64,000 nucleotides of DNA. Origin: Candidatus Kuenenia stuttgartensis. Its GTDB lineage: Bacteria; Planctomycetota; Planctomycetia; Gemmatales; Gemmataceae. Shown here piece by piece: positions 33,991 through 43,291 of the stretch. The stretch's first letter is position 1. Each line of letters begins with the position of its first letter. Under the pieces are notes generated by a model. That model searched no databases. It saw nothing but the letters and a program-made list of their open reading frames with translations, and was not told where the DNA came from. The position numbers and the translations under genes were made by a program. The stretch is taken from positions 1 to 64,000 of the forward strand of contig CAMCLK010000012.1 in the NCBI GenBank assembly GCA_945875585.1, read 5' to 3'.

Positions 33991-34194
33991 TTAGCGTGCA
34001 AGAATAGCGCCACGCCAATGGGATGCGCGGCTTTCCAAATACCGATGACCTGCAGCGCTATTCAGGTGGTCGCGGTCTTCAATAACAGCAGTGATTTTTC
34101 CAGACGTTGGCGGGTTTGTGAACCCTTGAACTGTTGCCCAACCGCACAGACCAGCAGTCAAAGTTAAAGCAAGCCAGCAGAAATGAGCCACCAT
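33991..34194 (-). CDS. Small exported hypothetical protein
   Basis: 67 residues from the ATG at 34194, selected because GGAGGA lies six bases upstream; two earlier in-frame ATGs have worse spacing. Residues 1-20 (VAHFCWLALTLTAGLCGWATVQG) form a signal peptide or membrane anchor; the rest is polar (GKITAVIEDRDHLNSAAGHRYLESRASHW). No known family recognised. It converges on the DUF11-like gene with eight bases between stops. The excellent ribosome site is the main support. Confidence 0.5.
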   Translation of the reverse strand: MVAHFCWLALTLTAGLCGWATVQGFTNPPTSGKITAVIEDRDHLNSAAGHRYLESRASHWRGAILAR

Positions 34195-34351
34195 TTGCAT
34201 TCCTCCAGAATCGACTGGAGGAATCATAAGCAGTTATTGTGCCAAGAAAGCTTCAATGTTGATGATTTACTGTAACCCTAACTTGGAGAACAGGTTGAGT
34301 GGGTGTTGCGCAGTTTCGTAGAATTAGAAACCAAGTCACAAAGCTACATTT

Positions 34352-35497
34352 TTACAAACGGGTTGTACTTTTTTCCGGGTAAATTATCCAATGGCTTGTA
34401 GCGTGATCGCGCTTGGAAACGGCGACATCAACGGCAGAAAAGGCTTGGCGAATCCTATGTGCCAAAACGGGAATGGCCCCGGCTTCAGTAGCGTGATGGC
34501 CTGCAACAACAATTGAAATCCCGGCTTGGTGCGCCCAAAGTTGATCATGGTAGCGCATTTCCCCAGTTAGAAAGAGGTCCGCACCTTGCTTGTGGGCTTC
34601 CTTGACCCAATCGCCAGCTGCTCCGCAGCCAATGGCTATGGTTCGGATGGGGGAATCAAGAGATCCCATTACTTGTATCGCTTCGTACGGTAATCGAGAC
34701 GCTATACTGTTAGCCACGGTTCCTAAACTTTCAGGGGCAGGTAACGCCCCTATTCTGCCATCACCCTCCAGGCCAGCAGCAGTCGAGAGGGGATAAATAT
34801 CGAAAGCAGGTTCTTCGTAGGGATGGAATGCGCGTATTGTCGATTCCATTATTTTCTGATCTGACAGGCTAATTACGACTTCAAGGCGTATTTCATCAAC
34901 AATTTCCGCACGACCTGCTGTACCAATGGTTGGGTTGGTTCCTAAACCACCCAAAAATGTTCCAGTGCCTGTCGAGCGAAAGCTGCAGCCGCTGTAATTT
35001 CCGATGTTTCCCGCGCCCTTAGAAAATAGAGCGTGTGAAAGGGAATCTACGTGTGTTGAAGGAACAAAAACCACAAGCTTTGCAAGGCGAGTGCCAACTG
35101 TGGAAATCAATGGACGGATATTTGTCAAATCTAGATGATTGGCAAGTTGCTCATTGATACCGCCATGTGCTCCGTCATGGGATGTATGGGGAGAATAAAC
35201 AGCAATATTGTTCTGGCATAATCCTAAAAGTGATTTTCCTTCGAGAGAATCATAGGTTAGGTTTTGGATGGCTTTGAACATGACGGGATGGTGGCTGATA
35301 ACCAAATCGGCACCCATTTCAATTGCTTCATCCACAACTGGCAGAGTGACAGTAAGGCAGCACAATACACGCTTAGCCGGATTGATCTGATTACCAATTA
35401 GTAGGCCTGTGTTGTCCCAAGAAGCTGCCAAGTGACGGGGGAACCATTGGTCGAGTTGCTTTGTGATTTGACCAATGGTTGTTATTTGCTCGTTCAT
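34352..35497 (-). CDS. Nif3-like dinuclear metal-centre protein (DUF34)
   Basis: About 381 residues from ATG 35497. N-terminal Nif3 half: AASWDNTGLLIGN, LVISHHPVMFKAIQNLT with the metal His pair; an inserted PII/CutA-like domain of about 120 residues in the middle (KLVVFVPSTHVDSLSHALFSKGAGNIGNYSGCSF); C-terminal half with FLTGEMRYHDQLWAHQAG and VAGHHATEAGAI metal ligands. The long form with the insert is typical of bacterial members. Function remains debated (metal chaperone or GTP cyclohydrolase-like hydrolase). Confidence 0.93.
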   Translation of the reverse strand: MNEQITTIGQITKQLDQWFPRHLAASWDNTGLLIGNQINPAKRVLCCLTVTLPVVDEAIEMGADLVISHHPVMFKAIQNLTYDSLEGKSLLGLCQNNIAVYSPHTSHDGAHGGINEQLANHLDLTNIRPLISTVGTRLAKLVVFVPSTHVDSLSHALFSKGAGNIGNYSGCSFRSTGTGTFLGGLGTNPTIGTAGRAEIVDEIRLEVVISLSDQKIMESTIRAFHPYEEPAFDIYPLSTAAGLEGDGRIGALPAPESLGTVANSIASRLPYEAIQVMGSLDSPIRTIAIGCGAAGDWVKEAHKQGADLFLTGEMRYHDQLWAHQAGISIVVAGHHATEAGAIPVLAHRIRQAFSAVDVAVSKRDHATSHWIIYPEKSTTRL

Positions 35498-35568
35498 GAG
35501 GCAACCCTGTTGCTGTTTATGCAAGTATCAGGAAACGTTGAAACCAAAGAAATGAGCAATTTTGCAAG

Positions 35569-37182
35569 TTAGCGGCCTTGAAGCCCAATGACCTGGAACT
35601 CTGGTATGTTTAAGTCGACCAACAAAGCATCTTGTGTTTGAGCCACAGCAATGTTTCCTGCTTGGTCCTTGACAGTCAATTTCAGAAAAACTGCTGGCGG
35701 AACGTTTGCTGGCACCTGCCAAAGATAGCGACCCGTATTGGGGAGATCTGCACCCGCCACGTTGGTCCATGGGCCATCCCTTTGTTCTGCCCATTCAAGT
35801 ACTATCGGCTGGTTAGTAAGGTTTCTGTCACCGGCCTTCCATGTGAGAATAAGATTGTCACGCCGGACAGGGTCGGGTTGCGGGCTGAACAGTGTGGCTT
35901 CTGGATAAGTGGAATCAAGTTCCAATCGTAGGTTGGGAATATCGCCTCGTTGAGGAGCAGGTCTACCAAGGCCTGCTCGACTTTTCACAATCAACGTGAA
36001 TCCATGAACCAAACCTTCTTGGCTTACTGGCAAGTTAACGGACATTTTCTGGCCAGGGCCATTGCCGGGTGTTGGTGTTTCTGTTCCTGCCAGAGACCAT
36101 GTCAAGCCATCGTCATGGGTAGCCCAGACTTCAATAGAACCGATTCCTGAGGGGCCCATCCGCGTCACTTCAATATCTGCTCGTATTGGGCGTTTACCAA
36201 CGACTTGCACGACTGGAAGTGGCCCACGGTATTGGATTGGGGCATTGGAAGAGGCAGCTGGTGTGGGAGCGACCTGAACAGGTACGTTTGGTACAGGCAT
36301 GGCAGGGATACCGCGTGATACGTCGGTGTTATTGGCAGGAACACCTGCTGGAAGATTTGGAACGGGCATCATGGTGGGGGACGCTAAGGCTGTCGCAGCG
36401 TTTGGAACGCTAGGAATCGAAGCGGATGCAGGCGGAAGCGGTGGAATACCAGCAATGTTCGGTGTTGGGTCCGGTGGTGGTGGTTGCGACGGGGACGGCT
36501 GATCGTTGCGAGTCAGGGCAACTGGCGAAGCGTTCGCTGGAATAGCAGGCAAAATAGGCTGTGATTGAACGAGTGACTTACCTACGTCACGGATGGCTAC
36601 GGTTTGATTGCCTGCCTTATCTTGAATGATCAGTCTCACCACGCCTGTGGAATTAGCCGGTAATGGGAAATGCCCAGAACCTTTCAATCCAGGAATAATT
36701 TGAATGGGGATGGCAGCATCTGTGCCTTCAACCTGTAGTTCCATGCGCATGTTGGCTAAATCGGGATGCTCATCCTGACCATTCCACGTCAGGTGCACAA
36801 TTTGCCCTCGTTGCTCGCAATCCAATTGAAGTTCTGGCTTACTCGTATCGACAACAATCTTCTGGTCTACCCGAGCCCGGTAAATATCGCGTGGTTCCAT
36901 GGCGCCCTTGGAATCGATGACTGCCACGCTGAACCAATAAGAGCCATCATTGGTTGCCAGAAAAGGAAAACCATCCTGATTTGGTTTGATTCGGCTATGA
37001 AGGTCCCAAGATTTGCCTTTATTTCGCGAAACGAAAAGCAACACTTCTTTGACATCTGCTTGACGTTCAGGAGCAAGTGAGACTGGGATTGTGAACCTTG
37101 GAACCGATAGGTGTTTTTCCCCGTCATCGGCCAGAGCCAGCATCAGCAGACCAGCGATCGGTCCAGTGAACGCTTGCAACAT
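35569..37182 (-). CDS. Exported proline-rich hypothetical protein with beta-sandwich repeats
   Basis: 537 residues from ATG 37182, which has GGAGG seven bases upstream. N-terminal signal peptide (MLQAFTGPIAGLLMLALA). Then a beta-rich part ending in LIIQDKAGNQTVAIRDVG, a Pro/Ala-rich linker (about 215-310), a central VRADIEVTRMG-type domain with EVWATHDDGLTWSLAGT, and a last domain with WKAGDRNLTNQPIVLEWAEQ and LTVKDQAGNIAVAQ. The 'D-AGN' motif recurs and resembles planctomycete surface proteins of unknown role. No enzyme motif seen. Confidence 0.65.
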   Translation of the reverse strand: MLQAFTGPIAGLLMLALADDGEKHLSVPRFTIPVSLAPERQADVKEVLLFVSRNKGKSWDLHSRIKPNQDGFPFLATNDGSYWFSVAVIDSKGAMEPRDIYRARVDQKIVVDTSKPELQLDCEQRGQIVHLTWNGQDEHPDLANMRMELQVEGTDAAIPIQIIPGLKGSGHFPLPANSTGVVRLIIQDKAGNQTVAIRDVGKSLVQSQPILPAIPANASPVALTRNDQPSPSQPPPPDPTPNIAGIPPLPPASASIPSVPNAATALASPTMMPVPNLPAGVPANNTDVSRGIPAMPVPNVPVQVAPTPAASSNAPIQYRGPLPVVQVVGKRPIRADIEVTRMGPSGIGSIEVWATHDDGLTWSLAGTETPTPGNGPGQKMSVNLPVSQEGLVHGFTLIVKSRAGLGRPAPQRGDIPNLRLELDSTYPEATLFSPQPDPVRRDNLILTWKAGDRNLTNQPIVLEWAEQRDGPWTNVAGADLPNTGRYLWQVPANVPPAVFLKLTVKDQAGNIAVAQTQDALLVDLNIPEFQVIGLQGR

Positions 37183-37300
37183 GGCCGATCCTCCACGGGT
37201 GTGTACGCTACAGCGCCTCTCGGGCTGTACTAGCCCATACATCTTTCATTATCGGTTCAGGGTTGAAGGGATCTTGAAACAATTGTGGCGGCGGTGTCGA

Positions 37301-37972
37301 TTAAAACGGCAGCGAGCTAGTTAGATTGCAGAAGTAATCGAAATAATCTTCTTGGCTGCGGCGGATGACTTCGTATGCCTCGGCAACCCCATATGATTCG
37401 CCGTGCGTACATCTGGGCTCTTGAGCACCTGGTGCATCTTTGTACGTCAGAAAATAATGTTGGAGGCGTTGGAGCAGTTGGGTAGGAATGTCAGAAACGT
37501 CGCGCCAATGGCCATAAGCGGCATCATTTGCCATGACTGCCAGAATTTTATCGTCAGCTTCGTTCCCGTCGAGTAACCGCAAGCCACCTATGGGTCTGGC
37601 GCGCATGAGGAGATCGCCATGGGTAATGGTTTTCTCAGTAAAGACGCAAACATCCAACGGGTCGCCATCGCCTGACAAACCAGTCAGTCCGGTGTGTTTC
37701 ATGCAATATTCAGCAACTCGATTCCCGCAATACGTTTGTGGTAAGAGTCCATAAAGGGCTGGGCATACATTGGAATAACGTTGAGGCCTGTCAACTAGTA
37801 GCAGGCCTGTTTCTTTGTCGAGCTCGTATTTCACGGTGTCGGTTGGGACGATCTCTATGTACGCCGTGACAATTTTGGGTACTTCTGGCCCAAGTGAAAC
37901 CCCATGCCATGGATGGGCTTTGAAAACATAACGTAGTGAGGTTTCGCGAAATCCTGGAACAGTACTGCTCAT
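37301..37972 (-). CDS. ppa: Inorganic pyrophosphatase (soluble, family I)
   Basis: 223 residues from ATG 37972, with AAGGA about 10 bases upstream; the frame stays open further but the leader is not protein-like. Pyrophosphatase motifs: VTAYIEIVPTDTVKYELDKETGLLLVDRP (the E-x..K of the active site), then the core GDGDPLDVCVFTE (the D-xx-D metal site), and RPIGGLRLLDGNEADDKILAV with further metal Asp/Lys. Hydrolyses PPi to phosphate in the cytoplasm. The sequence HPWHGVSLGPEVPK at the start is characteristic of a longer bacterial subgroup. Confidence 0.92.
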   Translation of the reverse strand: MSSTVPGFRETSLRYVFKAHPWHGVSLGPEVPKIVTAYIEIVPTDTVKYELDKETGLLLVDRPQRYSNVCPALYGLLPQTYCGNRVAEYCMKHTGLTGLSGDGDPLDVCVFTEKTITHGDLLMRARPIGGLRLLDGNEADDKILAVMANDAAYGHWRDVSDIPTQLLQRLQHYFLTYKDAPGAQEPRCTHGESYGVAEAYEVIRRSQEDYFDYFCNLTSSLPF

Positions 37973-38137
37973 GATTGCCAGTCCTTGGCCTGTTGGGCTG
38001 ATGGTGTTGACATTAGAGCGTTTGTGCCCAAACGGAAAGGCGAAGGGGGCGGCTAACCTGCGCCTTCGGGAGATCTGTAACCGTGTGGCACTGCAGCAAA
38101 GGTAAATTTCTGGCAAATGATTTGGAAAGGAGAACTG

Positions 38138-38170
38138 ATGAACCGAAACAACGATTGCACCAAGGTCTGA
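38138..38170 (+). CDS. Possible 10-codon leader peptide
   Basis: ATG at 38138 follows AAAGGAGAACTG, a textbook ribosome site, and reads MNRNNDCTKV before a stop at 38170, 19 bases before the next gene. It is in a different frame from that gene. It may be a leader peptide or just a chance strong ribosome site. No Trp/His/Leu run or other attenuator pattern is seen. Confidence 0.3.
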   Translation: MNRNNDCTKV

Positions 38171-38189
38171 CACCACGGAGATACAACCC

Positions 38190-38675
38190 ATGAATGGCAT
38201 GGCATCCGCAATAGCGTTGTTGATGGTTTCGCAAAGCACCCTTCCCCAGCCAAAAACACCAGCGGTGCCACCAGCGGCCCCAATCTTTTCATTGCCACCA
38301 CCCACAACCACCTCGTACTACGCATCAGCATCTGGTCCATCGCGTCAGGTAGGGTGGCCAACGTCACTTTACGGTCCCGTCATGCCTCCTTCTGACCTGA
38401 GCTCTCCAGTTCCATCGTTCCTTGTTTATCAGGGGCGTATGGAGCCCGTTGGTAATGGTTGTGCCAACGGCACGTGTGGTCATAAGCGCGGCCTTTTTGG
38501 CAAAAAGCAGGGCTGTGATGCAGACATGAATGGATTGGGTTGCGGCAACTTCCGTACGGAAGCGACATTCCTGTTTGGCTCGTGCCGCGCATTTTTTGGA
38601 GAATCGTGTGTGCCCGGCCGTGCCTGTCCGACACCTTGGGATTTGCTCTACGGGACCAACCCGCCGCCGCAGTGA
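38190..38675 (+). CDS. Exported cysteine-containing hypothetical protein
   Basis: 161 residues with a signal peptide (MASAIALLMVSQS), a Pro/Ser-rich stretch (about 18-85), and a Cys-containing C-terminal part: NGCANGTCGHKRGLFGKKQGC, NGLGCGNFRTEATFLFGSCRAFFGE, SCVPGRACPTPWDLL. The 'GSCR-FFG' piece followed by 'C-P' resembles small planctomycete envelope proteins of unknown function. GGAG lies about nine bases before the ATG. Divergent from the pyrophosphatase gene, upstream of the copper-type ATPase. Confidence 0.6.
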   Translation: MNGMASAIALLMVSQSTLPQPKTPAVPPAAPIFSLPPPTTTSYYASASGPSRQVGWPTSLYGPVMPPSDLSSPVPSFLVYQGRMEPVGNGCANGTCGHKRGLFGKKQGCDADMNGLGCGNFRTEATFLFGSCRAFFGESCVPGRACPTPWDLLYGTNPPPQ

Positions 38676-38749
38676 CTCTATCCGAATTCCGTGCGCTCCC
38701 GAGCATTCACCATAAGATAATGTGTGAACTGCTTGGCGAGGGATGAGTG

Positions 38750-41092
38750 ATGCACAACGAAAGCGCTGGTTGCTGTGGAGGTATGGAACCCACTGCGACC
38801 AACCAGACTGTCAAAGACCCGGTTTGTGGAATGAATGTAAAGGTTGTGCCAGCGGCAATCACGGCCACTCATGCTGGCAGAACCATTTATTTTTGTGCGA
38901 CATTCTGCCGGGAACGATTTCTTCAGGATCCTGCCAAATATGAGGATTTGTCCCGCGCGCCAGTCCTTCCGGACATCAAAATTCCGCATGATGTTAAGGG
39001 GTATTATTGCCCGATGTGCCCTGAAGTTTTTCAGGCGGTTCCTGGCGCATGTCCGCGCTGTGGAATGGACCTTGAGTCGAATAGCCCAGATCTAGGCAAG
39101 CATTCCAGCGGTCCTTGGACATGGGCGCGAGCGGGCCTAGCGTTAGCTGCGACTGCTCCGATGATGATCGCACATTTGTTCCACGGATTCATACCGCATT
39201 CTGTTCATAATTTGCTGGTTTTTGTAGAGGCCATCAACTCAGGATTCGTTGTCTTTGTTCTAGGCATGCCCGTATTGGTCCGTGGAATGTCAAGCCTTTT
39301 GAGCCTTCGTGCCAATATGTTTGGATTGATTACGCTTTCTGTTCTTGTCGCCATATTTCAAGGGATTGGCACGATATTAAATCCGCAATTGTGGGGCACG
39401 ATTGCTCAATTTGATACGGCAGCCATGATCATGTCCTTGGTGCTGGTGGGGCAGGTCCTTGAGTCGGGAGCCAGATTTTCCAGTCGTTTGTCACTTCAAG
39501 ACCTGTTGGGGAATGTTCCTGGCAACGCCTTGCGTGTTGAATCTGGTGGACCAGACCGATCGGTTTTGATTTCAGATTTGAATATTGGTGATTTTATTCG
39601 TTTGAGACCGGGTGATGTTGTACCGGTAGACGGTACGGTGGTCGAAGGTTTTTCGTCAGTAGACGAGTCTCTGCTGACGGGAGAACCATTGCCTGTTGAA
39701 AAATCTGTGGGCTTCAATCTGCTTGCTGGTACTGTCAATCAGGCCGGGGCCTTGTTGGTACGCGTTGAACGGTCTGGAGATTCTAGTGCCCTGGCACGAT
39801 TGCAATCACTTGTTAATCAGGCTCGGTCTTCACGCCTGCCTCTTCAGAATACAGTCGATAAGATTGCCGCATGGTTTACCCCGTTGGTGGTTGTCTTAGC
39901 GATGCTCACTGGAATGGTGTGGTTGGCGTTGGAAGGGATTCCAGAAGGAATTCCCCATGCATTAACAAGGGCAATAGCGGTCCTTGTGGTGGCTTGTCCT
40001 TGCGCGTTGGGCCTTGCCACCCCACTTGCCGTGGTCTTGGCACTGGGTAAGGGGGCGCGTCGTGGGATTTATGTGAAAAACCCGGCTGCACTCGAGCACT
40101 TGGGCCGATCGAAAGTAATGGGCATCGATAAAACTGGAACATTGACGATTGGCCAGCCGCACATCGAAGAAATGATGGTTGCAGATGGAGTAGCTGAAGG
40201 TGATGTTTTGCGTTTGGCAGGTGCTGTTGAAAAAGGAAGCGCGCACCCATTAGCGCGTGCATTCGAAAAAGTAATTGCGGTTAAAGGCACAGTTGTGCCC
40301 GAAGCTGAAGAAATTGTGATGGTTCCCGGTAAAGGGGTTCAGGGAAGAGTCGAGGAGAACCTAATTCGGCTGGGAACATTGGAGTGGATTCGAGAGGCAT
40401 GCCAAACAAATTGGCCGGATCGTCTGACACAAGGAGCGATCGACTTGCGTCGTGTCGGCCGCACCGTGTTTTTTGTATCAAGAAATGATCATCCGCTTGG
40501 ATTGGTAGCAGTAGAAGATCCAATAAGAAGCACGTCGCAGTCTGCCATGACCGCGGTACAAAGGCTCGGGGTCGTACCAACGCTTATTTCAGGCGACAAC
40601 AGACTTACCGTGGAAACAGTGGCGCGCAGGGTCGGCATTACTCGCATTGAAGCCCAAATGACCCCAGACCAAAAACGGGATTGGGTCACGAAAGCGCGAC
40701 AAATATCCGGTGGTCCGGTTATTCTGGTGGGCGATGGGGCCAATGATGCTGCCGCCATGGCGCAAGCGGATGCTGGTATTGCCTTGATTGGTGGTAGCGA
40801 CCTTGCAACAACCAGTGCCGACATTCTCTTGATGCGCAAGGATCTAGGGGCCTTAGCAGAAGCAATCCTCTTGGGACGCTGGCTGATTGGCAGAATTCGT
40901 TTAAATCTGGTTCTTGCCTTCGGTTATAATATCGTAGCCCTACCTTTGGTGGCTGTTTTGGATGTGCATCCAGCAATTGCCGGAGCTGCCATGACAATGA
41001 GCTCACTCCTTTTGCTAGTAATAACCTTCCTGTCGGCAGGAGGTTCAAGCCCGCCTTCAAGATCTGCCCTGGATGGTCGCTATGGTGCTTGA
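38750..41092 (+). CDS. Copper-type P1B ATPase with YHS and metal-binding N-domains
   Basis: About 780 residues. The N-terminus has a Cys-rich [10 protein letters not shown], a YHS domain ([23 protein letters not shown]) and a heavy-metal-binding YHS-like motif ([23 protein letters not shown]). Then P-ATPase motifs: [12 protein letters not shown], the CPC in [20 protein letters not shown], the HP in GSAHPLARA, and [19 protein letters not shown]. The last helices carry YN and MSS, fitting Cu(I) transport. Exports copper to the periplasm. ATG 38750 and GTG 38747 both follow GAGGGA. Overlaps the NrnA-like gene by 20 bases. Confidence 0.92.
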   Translation: MHNESAGCCGGMEPTATNQTVKDPVCGMNVKVVPAAITATHAGRTIYFCATFCRERFLQDPAKYEDLSRAPVLPDIKIPHDVKGYYCPMCPEVFQAVPGACPRCGMDLESNSPDLGKHSSGPWTWARAGLALAATAPMMIAHLFHGFIPHSVHNLLVFVEAINSGFVVFVLGMPVLVRGMSSLLSLRANMFGLITLSVLVAIFQGIGTILNPQLWGTIAQFDTAAMIMSLVLVGQVLESGARFSSRLSLQDLLGNVPGNALRVESGGPDRSVLISDLNIGDFIRLRPGDVVPVDGTVVEGFSSVDESLLTGEPLPVEKSVGFNLLAGTVNQAGALLVRVERSGDSSALARLQSLVNQARSSRLPLQNTVDKIAAWFTPLVVVLAMLTGMVWLALEGIPEGIPHALTRAIAVLVVACPCALGLATPLAVVLALGKGARRGIYVKNPAALEHLGRSKVMGIDKTGTLTIGQPHIEEMMVADGVAEGDVLRLAGAVEKGSAHPLARAFEKVIAVKGTVVPEAEEIVMVPGKGVQGRVEENLIRLGTLEWIREACQTNWPDRLTQGAIDLRRVGRTVFFVSRNDHPLGLVAVEDPIRSTSQSAMTAVQRLGVVPTLISGDNRLTVETVARRVGITRIEAQMTPDQKRDWVTKARQISGGPVILVGDGANDAAAMAQADAGIALIGGSDLATTSADILLMRKDLGALAEAILLGRWLIGRIRLNLVLAFGYNIVALPLVAVLDVHPAIAGAAMTMSSLLLLVITFLSAGGSSPPSRSALDGRYGA

Positions 41093-42077
41093 TTGGTCTC
41101 CTCTCCGGAAGTTAATCGCGGAATGCTCAGACATTCTGGTGCTCACGCACATGAGGCCTGATGGCGATGCTGTGGGTTCATGCGTTGCCTTGGCACTCCT
41201 TCTTCAGGAAATGGGATGCCGTGTGAAGATTGGGCTCGATGGCCCTTGTCCAGCCAATCTCCAATTTCTCCAACCACAGGATTTCATCAGTTCTGTCTCT
41301 GAACTTGTCGTAGCCGAGGCAAGTGGAATTGTTGTTGTAGATACCGGTACCTGGAATCAGGTGGGGACTGCCGCACCCATCCTTCGAACTCCCGGTCGCA
41401 AGATTGTTGTGATTGACCACCACCGCACCCAGGACGATTTGGGCGGGGATCGCATTCTGGACGTTACAGCAGAAGCTGCTGCAGTTCTTGTGGCCCGTTT
41501 TTATGGAGCAGTTGAACGTGTTCCTTCGCCAGATGCGGCAACGGCGCTTTTTGTGGGTCTTGCCAGTGACACTGGCTGGTTTAGGCATCCTAATTGTGTT
41601 TCAACCTCTTTTGAAATGGCAGCGCGCCTGATGCGGGCGGGAGCTAATCCGTCCGCTATTCATGAAAAGCTCTACTCAGGCGAATCGCTGGCTCGGCAGC
41701 GGGTTAAAGGGCATATTCTTTCAACCATGAAAGTTCTTGCTGATGGCCGAGTGGGTGTCTTCAAAGTACTGCAATCAGACCTTGCTCGAATGGGGGCCAA
41801 TGCTGAAGAGGCGTTGGGGGGAATGGTTGATTTACCAAGGCAGGTTGCAGGCGTACGGGTTGCCGTAGCCCTGTATGAGCATTCGGATGGTGGAACCAGA
41901 GCTAGTTTGCGTAGCGATGGCACTGTGGATGTTGCCACTATTTGCGCAACCCATGGTGGCGGTGGGCATCGTCCTGCCGCTGGATGCACACTATCGGTAT
42001 CACCAGACAGGGCAGAAGAAATTCTGATGGCTGACTTGGTTTCAGTATTGGATCAAGATGCGAGGGTTACGCGATGA
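41073..42077 (+). CDS. DHH/DHHA1 phosphoesterase (NrnA-like oligoribonuclease)
   Basis: 334 residues. DHH domain: [13 protein letters not shown] (the first metal Asp-x-Asp), VVDTG, and [11 protein letters not shown] (the DHH motif) near residues 110-120; DHHA1 domain with a C-terminal [13 protein letters not shown] (GGGH). This layout is that of NrnA, which degrades nanoRNAs and pAp. It overlaps the P-type ATPase by 20 bases and its stop overlaps the next gene by four bases, so the three are probably one transcript, though no functional link is evident. Confidence 0.9.
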   Translation: MVAMVLDWSPLRKLIAECSDILVLTHMRPDGDAVGSCVALALLLQEMGCRVKIGLDGPCPANLQFLQPQDFISSVSELVVAEASGIVVVDTGTWNQVGTAAPILRTPGRKIVVIDHHRTQDDLGGDRILDVTAEAAAVLVARFYGAVERVPSPDAATALFVGLASDTGWFRHPNCVSTSFEMAARLMRAGANPSAIHEKLYSGESLARQRVKGHILSTMKVLADGRVGVFKVLQSDLARMGANAEEALGGMVDLPRQVAGVRVAVALYEHSDGGTRASLRSDGTVDVATICATHGGGGHRPAAGCTLSVSPDRAEEILMADLVSVLDQDARVTR

Positions 42078-43291
42078 ATACATCCAAGGATTCTCCGGCA
42101 TTTTCTTTGGCTTCCGCATCGATGCCGCTACGGTTGGTTGTCGCCGTATTTTTGGCAAGCGTGGGGATTGGTTATTTTTCGGCTCTTGTAAATCTTCATT
42201 TTCAGGAGGCCAGCCCCGGGAATCCTCTCCCTGATGCCGCGGACGTGATCCGTGCTTACCACGGTGATTCAGCATCGAATCAAATTGCGAGGTTGCTTGT
42301 CGCACCGGACTCCATGCCGTTCAACGGTGCCGGAAGTATGCGTGGGGCATTCACAGAAAAGCGTAACCCGGGTGCCATAAAAACGGGAGCAGAAGAACTT
42401 TTAGCGCAACTCAAGGATGGTGGTTACAAGGATGATCCTGCCTTATCCGGGATTATACGGGAAGCCACTCGTACTTTTTTTGATTTTGAGAGATTGGCGC
42501 TTCTGGCTTGGGCCACGACTGGGCACGATCAAAAATCGTATCAGGAAGACCACTACGACCTGCCGGAGTCTCTTGCAAAAGATTACCGGGACTTTCGCAA
42601 GAAGCTGGTTGAACGATTAACGCCGTTGAGGCCCGTTCCACCTGGAGACTCTGTCGATCCAGCACAGCTTTCCCTCAACGATCTGCTTGAACTCGAAGAG
42701 GATGGCGTTGGTGTTTCGTCCCGTGTGCGTGGAATACTCGATGAACGATGTGTACGGTGCCACGATACCGGGAAATCGGTTAAATCTTATCCATTATCTA
42801 GATATGAGCATGTGCGTGTTTATCTGGAAGAAGACTTGGGCGCTGAAAAGGGAAAATCGTTGGCCAAATTGGCCCTTAGCACACACGTTCATCTTCTTGG
42901 ATTTTCGGTGCTCTATGGTTTGACAGGTCTATCGTTTGCCCTTTCCGCCTACCCGTTGTGGATGCGGATTATTTTGGCACCTGCCCCGCTTCTTTTACAG
43001 GTTGTGGATATTTCATTTTGGTGGCTTGCGCGCCTCGATGCACCGCTGGGTCCGCTTTTTGCTCAGGGAATCATGGGAACAGGTGGGCTCGTTGCCCTGA
43101 GCCTTGGCGCCCAGATTGTGCTGGGAATGCTTGGCCTCTTTCAAGGAAGAGCTCGCTTAGCCATGCTGGGGGTTTTCGCAATAGGAGGCTTGTTCGGCTT
43201 GGCACTGCTTGGTTTTGTAGTCTTGCCGCACTTGAAACATGAAAAAGAATCATCAAGCCCCGACCCATTAGCCATCACCGGGAAGCCGTAA
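42074..43291 (+). CDS. Membrane protein with cytochrome-c-type haem motif
   Basis: 405 residues. One N-terminal hydrophobic segment (LRLVVAVFLASVGIGYFSALV), a long soluble part, a single CVRCH (Cys226, Cys229, His230) in RGILDERCVRCHDTG, then four to five predicted membrane helices from about residue 275 (THVHLLGFSVLYGLTGLSF, IILAPAPLLLQVVDISFWW, GLVALSLGAQIVLGMLG, LAMLGVFAIGGLFGLALLGFVV). One haem-attachment site suggests a small membrane-bound electron carrier or a redox-sensing module. No known family recognised. Stop overlaps the convergent metalloprotease gene by 17 bases. Confidence 0.6.
   Translation: MNTSKDSPAFSLASASMPLRLVVAVFLASVGIGYFSALVNLHFQEASPGNPLPDAADVIRAYHGDSASNQIARLLVAPDSMPFNGAGSMRGAFTEKRNPGAIKTGAEELLAQLKDGGYKDDPALSGIIREATRTFFDFERLALLAWATTGHDQKSYQEDHYDLPESLAKDYRDFRKKLVERLTPLRPVPPGDSVDPAQLSLNDLLELEEDGVGVSSRVRGILDERCVRCHDTGKSVKSYPLSRYEHVRVYLEEDLGAEKGKSLAKLALSTHVHLLGFSVLYGLTGLSFALSAYPLWMRIILAPAPLLLQVVDISFWWLARLDAPLGPLFAQGIMGTGGLVALSLGAQIVLGMLGLFQGRARLAMLGVFAIGGLFGLALLGFVVLPHLKHEKESSSPDPLAITGKP

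Noticed and set aside
37973-38311. N-terminal extension of the pyrophosphatase
   Set aside because: The 113-codon upstream stretch overlaps the start of the divergent exported-protein gene and is low complexity; the family starts near ATG 37972.
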